Shown here: one piece after another, positions 7,747 to 15,512 of the stretch
Numbering within the stretch: the first letter of the stretch is position 1
Layout of the letters: each line of letters opens with the position of its first letter
NCBI RefSeq assembly: GCF_013868055.1
Contig: NZ_JACEOL010000053.1
Span: forward strand, 1-48,716
Reading direction: 5' to 3'
DNA length: 48,716 nt
Origin: Thermoactinomyces mirandus
GTDB taxonomy: Bacteria > Bacillota > Bacilli > Thermoactinomycetales > Thermoactinomycetaceae
The notes under the pieces: generated by a model
What the model saw: only the letters and a program-made list of their open reading frames with translations
Database searches by the model: none
What the model was told of the DNA's origin: nothing
Program-made: the position numbers and the translations under genes

Positions 7747-8159
7747 CTATACCCTGTGTAAAACAGTCTGTTCCCCAATCCCCAAACCTTCTAACGGAAC
7801 AATGACTGGAACCGTATCCGGAAACAATTTAATCAGAAACTTTCGATATTCCTTTCCTGCATGAAAGACAAACTCCACCTCTTCCCATATCCAGGCATGT
7901 TTGCCCATCTCATCCCGAAGTTGTCCGTACACCTGTTTTGCCCATTTCTTTTTTAGGTGACATATTGTAGAGCGTTACATCATACGATTCAATTTCTTCA
8001 TCCGGTTTGAGCAGGCCATATTTTGCTGACAGAATATAGATCTGGTCATAACAGTCCTTGCAACAGGAAAAAGCTTTGCGAAACAAGGTCGAGGCTGAAT
8101 ACATATTTTCGGCAGAACATGGATTTCTTCTTGGTGCAACTGATAAAAGCTATTTGCAT
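7747..8159 (-). pseudogene. DUF6884-like gene broken by two frameshifts
   Basis: Translation from the ATG at 8159 (ribosome binding site AAGGAAAT six bases upstream) gives MQIAFISCTKKKS, a frame change near 8118-8125 leads into PCSAENMYSASTLFRKAF and YILSAKYGLLKPDEEIESYDVTL, and a second change at the run of six T at 7949-7954 (plus strand) leads into WAKQVYGQLRDEMGKHAW and PVIVPLEGLGIGEQ. The S-C-x-K-K-K start, the I-L-S-A-K-Y-G-L-L core and the G-E-Q end match DUF6884-type proteins, about 135 residues. These often travel with phage or defence genes; the function is not established. Confidence 0.7.
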
Positions 8160-8238
8160 ATCAGATTTCCTTTTCCTTTCCATCATTTCCGATCAAAACC
8201 TTGTTCAAAGGAGGGACCCTTCATTAAATCTCCGTTCA

Positions 8239-8383
8239 TTATGATTCATTCATTGATTTTACCAGTCTTTTTGGTGGAGTCCATTTGATGGGCATCACAT
8301 ATTTGTCAGGGGAAATTGAATTGACAATGTTTACACACTTCCGTCCCGAGTCGCTCCAGCAGGCTCATATCAATAAAAACCAT
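8239..8383 (-). pseudogene. Possible decayed coding remnant
   Basis: On the minus strand an ATG at 8383 opens MVFIDMSLLERLGTEVCKHCQ. After a one-base change near 8310 it continues DKYVMPIKWTPPKRLVKSMNES to a stop at 8239-8241. The two halves read like one protein, but no family is recognised and no second evidence supports it. Confidence 0.3.
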
Positions 8384-8826
8384 TTTTAGAAAAATAAACA
8401 ATTTTAATTAAAAAGAGGAAGGGCAGTTTATTTAATTCATTAAATTAATTATATAAAAATTATTTATTGATTTTATAAATAATTATCGACAATTTTTTTA
8501 CTAAAATTTGCTCATTAACTACCTTGGCATCATGCTAAGGAGCACCAAACCGGTTAATATAAAAAAATAACCGATTTGGAAAATAATAAGGAAAATCCTC
8601 CCGCTGCAAAAATCACATCAGCTTTTGTCATTACGGAATCTCTTTCTCAAATGTTTAAACCATCTTTGATTAATACGGATTGTTGCTGCCTTTAGAAGTA
8701 CCTGGATTTTGCCAAAACCATTTTCAGATACCAGCAACTTCCCAAATAATAGGCCTGATCACTGGAGTCCGACAAAACAGGTTTAACTTCTTCAGTGCAA
8801 CCAACATTAATTGATAAAACAGTACC
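8384..8826. other. AT-rich region with fragmentary coding remnants
   Basis: Bases 8390-8520 are extremely AT-rich. Between 8519 and 8800 the minus strand contains short open stretches that read like protein in alternating frames, for example KIQVLLKAATIRINQ, WFKHLRKRFRNDKS, MTKADVIFAAGG and IGYFFILTGLVLLSMMPR (stop at 8519-8521), the last a plausible membrane helix. None is intact. This is probably decayed DNA rather than a regulatory region. Confidence 0.3.
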
Positions 8827-8855
8827 TTGTAATAAACAGTAGTGTATGGTATACT
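8827..8855 (+). promoter_or_regulatory. Promoter of the padR operon
   Basis: TTGTAA at 8827-8832 and TATACT at 8850-8855 are separated by 17 bases, a good sigma-A-type promoter about 95 bases upstream of the padR start codon. An imperfect dyad AGTGTATGGTATACT overlaps the -10 box. Confidence 0.6.
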
Positions 8856-8884
8856 GTGCTCGCAATGTATTATTTGTCGTCTGC

Positions 8885-8906
8885 TACTATACATTGAATA
8901 ATAGTA
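8885..8906. promoter_or_regulatory. Candidate PadR operator
   Basis: TACTAT-acattgaata-ATAGTA is a 6-base inverted repeat just downstream of the promoter and upstream of the padR ribosome binding site, a position where a bound autorepressor would block transcription. Assignment to PadR is inference. Confidence 0.4.
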
Positions 8907-8949
8907 AGCATTTTATAATAGCGGAGTTGCGAAAAAGGGGAGATTTCAA

Positions 8950-9273
8950 TTGAACGTACAGTTCAAAAAAGGCGTTTTGGAACTTTGTGTGCTTGCATTG
9001 CTGAATAAACAGGATCGTTATGGATATGAACTGGTCAAAAAAATAACCGATCAAATTGTAATATCCGAAGGTTCCGTATATCCAATACTCCGTCGTTTGA
9101 CCAGGGAAGAATACTCCACCACCTACCTGCAGGAATCAAACGAGGGGCCAAGCCGGAAATACTACAGATTAACAAACAAGGGGAAAGACTACTTACAGCA
9201 ATTGATTGCTGAGTGGCGAGAATTTTCCCGCGGTGTTGATCAATTAATCAAAGAAGGTGAAATCTGTGACTAA
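8950..9273 (+). CDS. PadR-family transcriptional regulator
   Basis: 107 residues, starting at TTG after GGGGAG with eight-base spacing. The sequence FKKGVLELCVLALLNKQDRYGYELVKKI is the hallmark PadR winged-helix start, followed by SEGSVYPILRRLTREEY (recognition helix and wing) and RKYYRLTNKGKDYL. It is the short PadR-s2 class, with DNA binding plus a C-terminal dimerisation helix. It overlaps the DUF1700 gene by eight bases. This three-gene set (padR, DUF1700, DUF4097) is common in Firmicutes, and the regulator normally represses its own operon in response to envelope or antibiotic stress. Confidence 0.92.
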   Translation: MNVQFKKGVLELCVLALLNKQDRYGYELVKKITDQIVISEGSVYPILRRLTREEYSTTYLQESNEGPSRKYYRLTNKGKDYLQQLIAEWREFSRGVDQLIKEGEICD

Positions 9274-9826
9274 AAAGCAATTCCTGAGCAGGTTGGATTC
9301 AGCATTAAAAAGTCTCCCCGCTGATGAACGTCAAGACATTTTGCAAGATTATCGGGAACATTTTGATATAGGCCTGGAAAAAGGAAATACAGAGGAAGAG
9401 ATCGCAGCTTCTCTTGGTTCACCAACTCAAATCGCAAAAGAATTATTGGCCGCTTATCATTTGGAAAAAGTCGAAACAAAGACATCAACCGGAAATATTC
9501 TGCGTGCCATGTGGGCTGTAGTTGGATTAGGTTTTTTAAATCTGGTGTTTGTCCTTGGGCCATTTATTGCTTTGACAGGTGTGATGGTCGCTGGCTGGAT
9601 ATCAGGGATCGCACTTGTTCTTTCCCCTGTAATTGTTATGGCCGACGCAATCGCGCATCCGGAAACATTCCAGTCTTTTTTCCTGTTTATTTCGATCACG
9701 CTTTGTGGACTTGGATTCCTTGTCACCGTCGGAATGTATATCGCAACAAAAGCAGTAGCAAGGGGTTTTGTCCGTTATTTGAAATTCAACGTGAAAATTG
9801 TAAAAGGTGGTTACAAATATGATTAA
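9266..9826 (+). CDS. DUF1700 (HAAS-domain) membrane protein
   Basis: About 186 residues. The N-terminal cytoplasmic helical domain TKKQFLSRLDSALKSLPADERQDILQDYREHF (residues 1-65, ending in LGSPTQIAKELLAAYH) is the HAAS/DUF1700 module; three or four hydrophobic segments follow. The GTG at 9266 is preferred, because AAGGTGA lies six bases upstream; the GTG at 9257 is too close to it. The gene overlaps padR and the DUF4097 gene. In such operons it acts as a membrane partner of the DUF4097 protein and of PadR, a role known only by association. Confidence 0.88.
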   Translation: MTKKQFLSRLDSALKSLPADERQDILQDYREHFDIGLEKGNTEEEIAASLGSPTQIAKELLAAYHLEKVETKTSTGNILRAMWAVVGLGFLNLVFVLGPFIALTGVMVAGWISGIALVLSPVIVMADAIAHPETFQSFFLFISITLCGLGFLVTVGMYIATKAVARGFVRYLKFNVKIVKGGYKYD

Positions 9827-10664
9827 CCTCAAAAAGATATCAATGTTCGCCCTCATTCTTATATTTGTTGGTATTGTTGGAAATGTGATTACCTTTTCTT
9901 CCCTTGATAAAGCAACAGCTGTTACAGAAGAGAAAAGTTTTGGCAACAACTTTTCAGCTATTCAAGTAAACACAAAAGATGTAGGAGTAGAAGTTGTGCC
10001 TACTAAAGAAAAAACTGCCAAAGTCAGATTGCATGGACACAAATCAAACGAAACCTATAACTTCTCCGCTGATGTAAAGGGAACCACACTTTCTGTCGAG
10101 GCAGAAAAAAGCCACCATTCGTGGATTAACATTTATCCAACTGCATTAAGAGTAACAATATATTTGCCCGACAAGCAGTACGAAACAATGCACATAGATA
10201 GCACTAACGGATCAATTCAAGCAGAAAATATGAAGGTTAATGATATCAAAACCAAAACAGCCAATGGATGGATAATGCTGAAATCAATCGTCGCAACAGA
10301 TCTTGATGTGAAAACAACCAACGGGTGGATAAAACTGAATTCAATTGCTGCGACGGATGTTAATGTGAAAACAGCTCACGGACAAATCAATCTGGAAGAT
10401 GTGCAGGGAAAAATATCAGGGGAATCGCAAGCCGGACAAATCATCTTAAAAACAGAAAGTTTAAATCGGCCTGTTGAGTTTAAAACAGATTCTGGAAGAA
10501 TCCTGGTTCAAACTGAACAGAAACCGGACAATGTAACATTTGACGTGCATACAGGTGCCGGAAGTATTAATATCCTTGATCAATACACTGGCAGTACTAC
10601 TATTGGCAAAGGCGAAAATTTGATCAAACTGTCAACAGGTGCTGGAAGTATTACCGTAGAATAA
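9819..10664 (+). CDS. DUF4097 (toastrack/adhesin-like beta-repeat) protein
   Basis: 281 residues. One N-terminal transmembrane segment (about residues 4-26) anchors a long extracytoplasmic beta-repeat domain. Repeats are easy to see: KTANGWIMLKSI, KTTNGWIKLNSI, KTAHGQINLEDV, then TDSGRILVQTE and GAGSINILD/GAGSITVE, the right-handed beta-solenoid pattern of DUF4097. The ATG at 9819 has AAAGGTGG seven bases upstream and overlaps the end of the DUF1700 gene by eight bases. It is predicted to sense or bind at the cell envelope; its ligand is unknown. Confidence 0.87.
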   Translation: MINLKKISMFALILIFVGIVGNVITFSSLDKATAVTEEKSFGNNFSAIQVNTKDVGVEVVPTKEKTAKVRLHGHKSNETYNFSADVKGTTLSVEAEKSHHSWINIYPTALRVTIYLPDKQYETMHIDSTNGSIQAENMKVNDIKTKTANGWIMLKSIVATDLDVKTTNGWIKLNSIAATDVNVKTAHGQINLEDVQGKISGESQAGQIILKTESLNRPVEFKTDSGRILVQTEQKPDNVTFDVHTGAGSINILDQYTGSTTIGKGENLIKLSTGAGSITVE

Positions 10665-10967
10665 CCGTCAGGCAATAAAAAACGTCACATTTGAATTCCC
10701 AAAATATGAATACACCAGATGAGCATATCAACCTGGTATGCCCGTTTTTATCATTTATCCATTTCGGAATTTTTTATCATAAAAAAAACACTCCAACCGG
10801 AATGCTGTTTTATGCTTTAAGCGCATGGTATATCTGTTTATTTATTTTACAGTTCAGAGTTGTTTATGCCTGCCTTCTGACCAGGGGCTTGAAGAGGCTT
10901 ATGCTCCCTTATCTCTGTACAACTTTCAGCATACAAATGAATAGCTCACATTTTCCTCATAAGATGG
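10665..10967. other. Convergent intergenic region
   Basis: It lies between the DUF4097 gene (plus) and the endonuclease-like pseudogene (minus). Apart from the hairpin at 10781-10806, I see no gene; the one long open frame here has no family features and no good start. Confidence 0.4.
10781..10806 (-). terminator. Terminator, near-copy of the one at 12720
   Basis: On the minus strand CATTCC-ggtt-GGAGTG followed by eight T. The same stem and loop sequence (CACTCCAACCGGAATGCT on the plus strand) recurs at 12728-12745. Confidence 0.6.
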
Positions 10968-11734
10968 TTAGGTCACATATACCAAAGCATGGCTACTTAG
11001 ATTTTTTGATTCTTCCCAAAGATGATCCATAAAATTCACATGAAAGTGTGGGCTTTTAAAAATGTAATCATAACGATACGGATTACTAGGTATTTTATAA
11101 GTAATCGCCAACGGCCCTTGGGGTCTTTTCTCTATAATTTCCTGTTTAATCTCTAACCTTTGGTCCAGAAAATCACGGTAAGCATCTTGAAATAAATGAT
11201 TATTGTATTGAAGGAGTTCACTGCCACCTTCAGAATCAATTTCTCCCCAAAATTCTATTTGTGAAAGATCAGGATGATCAACTTTCGGTCCCGTATATTT
11301 GAGACAACCTAATTTTGGTATTCCTTTTTTTCTTTCATCCATTGAGTAAAAGCAAGGAGAGAGGCAGCTTTTAGTTCTCTATAATCTTCTCCATTTGGAA
11401 TGTCAGCAGTACCCAGTAAGAATAGAGTATCTCTGTCTATTATCTCTGTAGCCAAGGCTTTTTCAGCAAATGGAGTATTTGGAATAAGATATGCATTTTT
11501 AATTGTATAAGGATACTTCACAAAGATACCCACACCACGGTCACGACCCGTATATTTTTTTTCAGTCAAATTCATGGAAAATCGCCAATCATCAAAGTTC
11601 CCCATTCTCGTAATATTATCATATCCAGCCAGTGTCAATCCCTGAACAGCAAGTATATGAGGATTAACTTGTTGAATTAGATCCTTATGCATATTCATTT
11701 TACTTCCATTGACATACCATGTTGCAACTCTCAT
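10968..11734 (-). pseudogene. Endonuclease/exonuclease/phosphatase-like gene, frameshifted and lacking catalytic residues
   Basis: Two frames, 11734-11309 and 11342-10968, join at a run of seven T (11325-11331, plus strand); one more base would give a single protein of about 255 residues. The layout is that of the EEP superfamily: MRVATWYVNG, NPHILAVQG, RDRGVGIFVKYP, RYDYIF and SSHALVYVT. However, the metal-binding Asn of W-N-V-N-G is Tyr, the Glu of V-Q-E is Gly, no G-D-F-N motif is left, and the final S-D-H is S-S-H. The start is supported by AAGGAAG upstream. It is either a decayed nuclease or an inactive paralogue. Confidence 0.65.
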
Positions 11735-11762
11735 ATGTAGGCTTCCTTTCTTGTTTTGCGGT

Positions 11763-11800
11763 CAGCAGTCTTTTCTAAAACCAGTAGCCTTTTCTAAAAC
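11763..11800. repeat. Two perfectly abutting 19-base repeats
   Basis: CAGCAGTCTTTTCTAAAAC (11763-11781) is followed directly by CAGTAGCCTTTTCTAAAAC (11782-11800), with 2 mismatches in 19. The second copy overlaps the inferred original stop codon of the nuclease gene to the right, so the repeat may be a duplication at that gene's 3' end. Confidence 0.7.
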
Positions 11801-11891
11801 TTGTTTTTCAATCTGGAAGCGTTATCCAATGCTTTGATTTTCTCAATGATTTTTTCTAACAGATTTCTGTGTCTTTCGCTTGACAGACTGT

Positions 11892-12491
11892 TTATTTCTT
11901 CGAATTCTCTCTTTGCTTATACATCATATACTGCAACAATGAAGATGGGAACATATGTCTGGCTGAATACTTCTCACTGTAACGATTTATTCTTTTATAA
12001 ATAAAATCTTCAATATGTTGTAAAGAAAATACTAAGAAAGGAAGTTTACTATCATTGTGTAGTTGCCTTTTTTTAACATATTCTGATATAACTAGTTTTA
12101 AGAATTTTTTATCTCCACTTTTCAACAAAAAATAACGTTTTTGTTGTTCGAAAAACATTCGATCGATATCATCCTTGGCAAAGCCTATCCTATTTAGAGC
12201 ATACTTCAATTTACGATCCTTAAATGCTTTATTAAAGTCAGGATTCTTTCCTGTTTTCACTTCACATAGAACCGCAGCAATTTCATACTCCCCAAAATAT
12301 TTAAACAGTGTTTCATCCCAGTCATCCGTTCTACCGCCGATTTTCCCTTTAACATTTGGTAAACGAATGGCAAGTAAATCAGCATCTCCATCTCGTTCAT
12401 TGGAAATTTTGTGATAAACAAAGTTATCCAATACAAAAAAACCGTTTAGACGTAAATACCAATAAGCAAGTTCTTCTCCATAATTTTTCAC
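11892..12491 (-). CDS. PD-(D/E)XK-like nuclease, C-terminus probably frameshifted
   Basis: About 199 residues from a GTG at 12491, chosen because a run of six G lies six bases upstream. The N-terminus KNYGEELAYWYLRLNGFFVL and the motif RDGDADLLAIRLP followed by AAVLCEVKTG give the D...E-x-K active-site order of restriction-endonuclease-like folds. The recorded frame stops at 11892. In another frame, after the (CT)3 run at 11907-11912, a helical tail EFEEINSLSSERHRNLLEKI continues to a stop at 11794-11796, so a two-base slip probably removed about 35 residues. No family was named; a host-defence or repair role is possible. Confidence 0.6.
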   Translation of the reverse strand: MKNYGEELAYWYLRLNGFFVLDNFVYHKISNERDGDADLLAIRLPNVKGKIGGRTDDWDETLFKYFGEYEIAAVLCEVKTGKNPDFNKAFKDRKLKYALNRIGFAKDDIDRMFFEQQKRYFLLKSGDKKFLKLVISEYVKKRQLHNDSKLPFLVFSLQHIEDFIYKRINRYSEKYSARHMFPSSLLQYMMYKQRENSKK

Positions 12492-12719
12492 AACAATCCC
12501 CCCATTAAAGAATTTGCCCTGTACAAGACAGGAAATAATAGAAATAGGAAATTTGATAAGGAGATTCAAAAACATATCATTTTTTATCCAAATTAATAAA
12601 AGAAAAAACTATTTGTTCTATTAATTCGAACATCATTCTGACTTTGTGTTATCTTATTCATGAAAAACACAAACCCATGAACTATATTCAAATTAAATCT
12701 AAAATCCTTTCCCGCCAAT
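12492..12719. other. AT-rich intergenic region
   Basis: Contains the start region of the nuclease gene (transcribed leftward) and nothing else I can identify. Confidence 0.3.
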
Positions 12720-12745
12720 AAAAAAAGCACTCCAACCGGAATGCT
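12720..12745 (-). terminator. Terminator of the PTS operon
   Basis: On the minus strand AGCATTCC-ggtt-GGAGTGCT followed by TTTTTT, 25 bases after the regulator's stop codon. It shares its sequence with the hairpin at 10781-10806. Confidence 0.8.
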
Positions 12746-12769
12746 CTTTTAAAAATAATAAGAGAAATT

Positions 12770-13636
12770 TCAGTCCTTTCTCCCATCCTTCTTGAAGAAT
12801 TGCACGGCTTCTCTTGTTTCATCCAGGTGTCTGACCACTTCGTCATATCTCAGGGATACGACTGACATGAAAAGGATATCGATCAGTTGCAGCTGTGCCA
12901 TGCGCGAAGAGGTGGCACCGCTTCGGAAAATGGGTTCACTCGGGGCGAAGGTATACAATTTGACATCGGCCTGTTCGGTAATGAGCGAATCGCCATATTT
13001 GGTGATGCTGATGGTTTTGGCCTTTTTTCTCTTTGCCAGCTGCAGGATTTTGGCAACTTCTTTTGTCATGCCTGAGAAGGATATGCCGACGACGACATCT
13101 TCCCTGCCGGTATTGGCCACTTGTGTAATAGCCAGATGCATATCGGTAAATGCGAAAGCAGTCTTGTTAATTCTGAGAAACTTTTGCTGTGCGTCCTGGG
13201 CAATGAGGCCGGAAGCCCCAACGCCGACAAAATGAATGGTTTGGGCGTTGGTCAAAAGTTCAATCGCTTTTTCCAGCTCTTTCACATTAATAAATTCGGC
13301 AGTTTTGCGAAGAGTCTGTATATTGTTGTTCACTGTTTTTTCGATAATCGAGACGGGTGATTCATTGGGCTGGATTTCGCGAAATCTGGTTTCCTTTGTG
13401 TTCTGAAGATCGCCGGCAATGCGAATTTTCAAATCCTGAAATCCCTGCAATTTCAAGGACTTGCACAGCCTGATCACCGCGGCGCTGCTGGTCTGGCTTT
13501 TTTTCCCCAATTCCATGGAAGTCAGGGAAATCACTTCTCTGGGATTTTCCAATATGTAGGTTGCAATTTTTTTCTCGGAAGGAGGCAACATGGGCAACAT
13601 TTCCTTGATCAGTTCCAGTCCCCCGGTTGTTGACAC
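12770..13636 (-). CDS. RpiR/MurR-family transcriptional regulator
   Basis: About 288 residues from a GTG at 13636, five bases after a GGGGGTG ribosome binding site; the frame extends further upstream without one. An N-terminal helix-turn-helix (LPPSEKKIATYILENP to SSAAVIRLCKSLKLQGF, residues 15-75) precedes a SIS domain that binds phosphosugars (HFVGVGASGLIAQDAQQKF near residue 133 and VGISFSGMTKEV near 183). MurR-type members respond to MurNAc-6-phosphate. It is the last gene of the PTS operon, so it probably controls the cluster by feedback. The effector is inferred from neighbours. Confidence 0.9.
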   Translation of the reverse strand: MSTTGGLELIKEMLPMLPPSEKKIATYILENPREVISLTSMELGKKSQTSSAAVIRLCKSLKLQGFQDLKIRIAGDLQNTKETRFREIQPNESPVSIIEKTVNNNIQTLRKTAEFINVKELEKAIELLTNAQTIHFVGVGASGLIAQDAQQKFLRINKTAFAFTDMHLAITQVANTGREDVVVGISFSGMTKEVAKILQLAKRKKAKTISITKYGDSLITEQADVKLYTFAPSEPIFRSGATSSRMAQLQLIDILFMSVVSLRYDEVVRHLDETREAVQFFKKDGRKD

Positions 13637-13776
13637 TGGCTCACCCCCTTTATTCACTTTTATTGAAAATATCCATGGCTCAACTTCCGCAAACAAAAGC
13701 GGCATCTTGTATCATAGCACATATCCCCTTCAGTTGAAATGTTTGTTCGATGCGAAAGTTGAGCCGGTGTCTTCTG

Positions 13777-14088
13777 TCAGTTCTCCAATCGTTTATATAT
13801 GCAAACCAGTTCCCTGGCCAGATGCTTGATCGTCTTGGCACTCATCAACTGGTCTTCGGCATGAATAAGCAATAAAGAGAAGGAAACGTGATCCCCTTGT
13901 ACTTCGGTCTGGATTAGCCGGGCATGCACCTGATGGGCCCTGGCAAAGTGTCCGCCGGCTTCAGTCAACTTTTTCCCCGCCTCGGAATGGTTTCCTTCCC
14001 TGGCTTCCCGGATTGCCTCCATCAAAAGGGATCTTGCTGTTCCCGCATGGGTAATGATGCCAAAGCAGACCGACTCCATTTCTTCCAC
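13777..14088 (-). CDS. PTS lactose/cellobiose-type IIA component
   Basis: 103 residues, cytoplasmic. The helical fold and the phosphorylation motif AHQVHARLIQTE near residue 50-60 are those of the LacF/ChbA family; the phospho-accepting His lies in that segment. It accepts phosphate from HPr and passes it to the IIB next door. It starts at a GTG five bases after GAGGGG; an in-frame ATG three codons later is poorly spaced. It begins nine bases after the IIB stop codon. Confidence 0.92.
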   Translation of the reverse strand: MEEMESVCFGIITHAGTARSLLMEAIREAREGNHSEAGKKLTEAGGHFARAHQVHARLIQTEVQGDHVSFSLLLIHAEDQLMSAKTIKHLARELVCIYKRLEN

Positions 14089-14097
14089 GAAAACCCC

Positions 14098-14409
14098 TCA
14101 TTTCTTTTGATAAACCAGTTTTTCTGCGAATTCCAGTACCGCTTCTCCGTTGTTCATTCCATAGTCCACCGTATTTATAACTGCCACAGGGACATGGTAT
14201 GGAGCGGCAATCCTTTCAGCATCCTTTTTCCAAAACCTCATTTGCGGGCCAATTAACAAAACATCAGCGTTTTGAATGTGAAGTCCGGCTTCCGCCTCGG
14301 CAACAGCCCAAATGTTATGATTTTTCCCCTGTTCCCTGGCCGCCTTTTCCATTTTTGTCACCAGCAAACTGGTCGACATGCCTGCACTGCAAACCAACAG
14401 AATGTTCAT
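14098..14409 (-). CDS. PTS lactose/cellobiose-type IIB component
   Basis: 103 residues. MNILLVCSAGMSTSLLV carries the P-loop-like C-S-A-G-M-S-T-S motif with the phosphorylated Cys7, the hallmark of the ChbB/CelA family. It takes phosphate from IIA and gives it to the sugar bound by IIC. The ATG at 14409 follows GGAGAGAGG; eight earlier codons in frame lack support. It is 20 bases downstream of the MupG-like gene. Confidence 0.92.
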   Translation of the reverse strand: MNILLVCSAGMSTSLLVTKMEKAAREQGKNHNIWAVAEAEAGLHIQNADVLLIGPQMRFWKKDAERIAAPYHVPVAVINTVDYGMNNGEAVLEFAEKLVYQKK

Positions 14410-14429
14410 TTCGCCTCTCTCCTTTGTTA

Positions 14430-15500
14430 TCAATTCACTTTTTGCAGCAAAAATTTCCGGCCTCCACCGATATAGGAAAGCAGCGGAATGTCTTCATCAA
14501 TAACCCGGCCAATCACATTTACCTTGTCATCCGGCTCCAGTTCGGTTCGGGTGATTTGGATTTCACCGGCATACCGGCCATACTTTTCATTGTCGATGGT
14601 GATGGTGCCTTCGGGGCGTCCGGTGATGTTATTTGGCTTAATCCGGCTATGGTGAAATGCGGCACGGGAATCTTCCACACGGATAACATCCCTTGCCGGA
14701 TCGATGCGGTTGGACTGTATACTGCCCAGATATTCATGAATATGAGCGAATTCTTCTTTATTTACCGCCTGATACCGGAGCGGAATAATTTTTTTCTTCA
14801 ACATGGGAAATCTCGCCAATGTTTCATCACGTAATGACGGATCTCCCACATAGACGGAACCAACCAGACAGTTCTCCGTCAGATCCAGACAGGCATGAAC
14901 CGGAGAGACACAACGGTGCATTTCCAAGGTGGGCAGACCCTGATAAAGCGGTTGCCTCTTGATGCCGTCACCAGGAATAAAGGCAGAAATCGTAATATCA
15001 CAGCTTTTTAAAAACCGGTTTTTCCGGAGAAAATACTCTCTGTCAAGACCAGTCTCCGGACGAGGGTAATAATTATGGGAGGCCTCGATATTGTTTGCAT
15101 TTAACCCTTCTTTAAGCAGAGTTTCCATGAGCTCTTCCGTCAGTGTGCTGGCGTTTAACTGCAGCTTGAGCTGACGGGACAGCGTGACCATCTCGCTGAT
15201 GCCAAATCCGTAGTCCAGCCTTAATCCGGTTACTCCCCACTCTGCCAATTGTTCGGCATGGTCGATCCCGATCTGAAGATAGCCAAGCGATTCAGAAGAT
15301 ATATCGGCAAACAGATCCATTTGGTATTTTTTCGCCTGCATTCCCAGATCCAGAAGCAACTCCTTGTAGGTCTTTGGATCTTCTTCCGGAATGTGCAGCG
15401 AAGTAAATATAGCTGTAAACCCATTTTCGTGTGCCCTTTTTATCCATTCGCGGTTAAAACGTTCGTTTTCCCTTGATAAATAAACAGAAATCCCCAGCAT
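14430..15500 (-). CDS. mupG: MupG/DUF871 family 6-phosphoglycosidase
   Basis: 356 residues, cytoplasmic. An N-terminal TIM-barrel (LGISVYLSRENERFNREW, FTAIFTSLHIPEED, LRLDYGFGISEM, NASTLTEELM, SHNYYPRPETGLD) is followed by a C-terminal cyclophilin-like domain (from about residue 250). Both are diagnostic of DUF871, whose studied member MupG of Staphylococcus aureus cleaves the phosphorylated disaccharide MurNAc-6P-GlcNAc after PTS import. The ATG follows GGAGGT. Its place between the deacetylase and the PTS IIB gene supports an intracellular phospho-disaccharide hydrolase. No MurQ etherase gene is in the window, so the actual substrate may differ. Confidence 0.82.
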   Translation of the reverse strand: MLGISVYLSRENERFNREWIKRAHENGFTAIFTSLHIPEEDPKTYKELLLDLGMQAKKYQMDLFADISSESLGYLQIGIDHAEQLAEWGVTGLRLDYGFGISEMVTLSRQLKLQLNASTLTEELMETLLKEGLNANNIEASHNYYPRPETGLDREYFLRKNRFLKSCDITISAFIPGDGIKRQPLYQGLPTLEMHRCVSPVHACLDLTENCLVGSVYVGDPSLRDETLARFPMLKKKIIPLRYQAVNKEEFAHIHEYLGSIQSNRIDPARDVIRVEDSRAAFHHSRIKPNNITGRPEGTITIDNEKYGRYAGEIQITRTELEPDDKVNVIGRVIDEDIPLLSYIGGGRKFLLQKVN

Positions 15501-15512
15501 TGTCTACCTCCG

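Noticed and set aside
10691..11032. Plus-strand open frame after the DUF4097 gene
   Set aside because: It runs through a terminator hairpin and into the antisense of the EEP-like gene, with no good start.
14199..14834. 211-codon plus-strand frame
   Set aside because: Antisense to the PTS IIB and mupG-like genes, both with strong family evidence.
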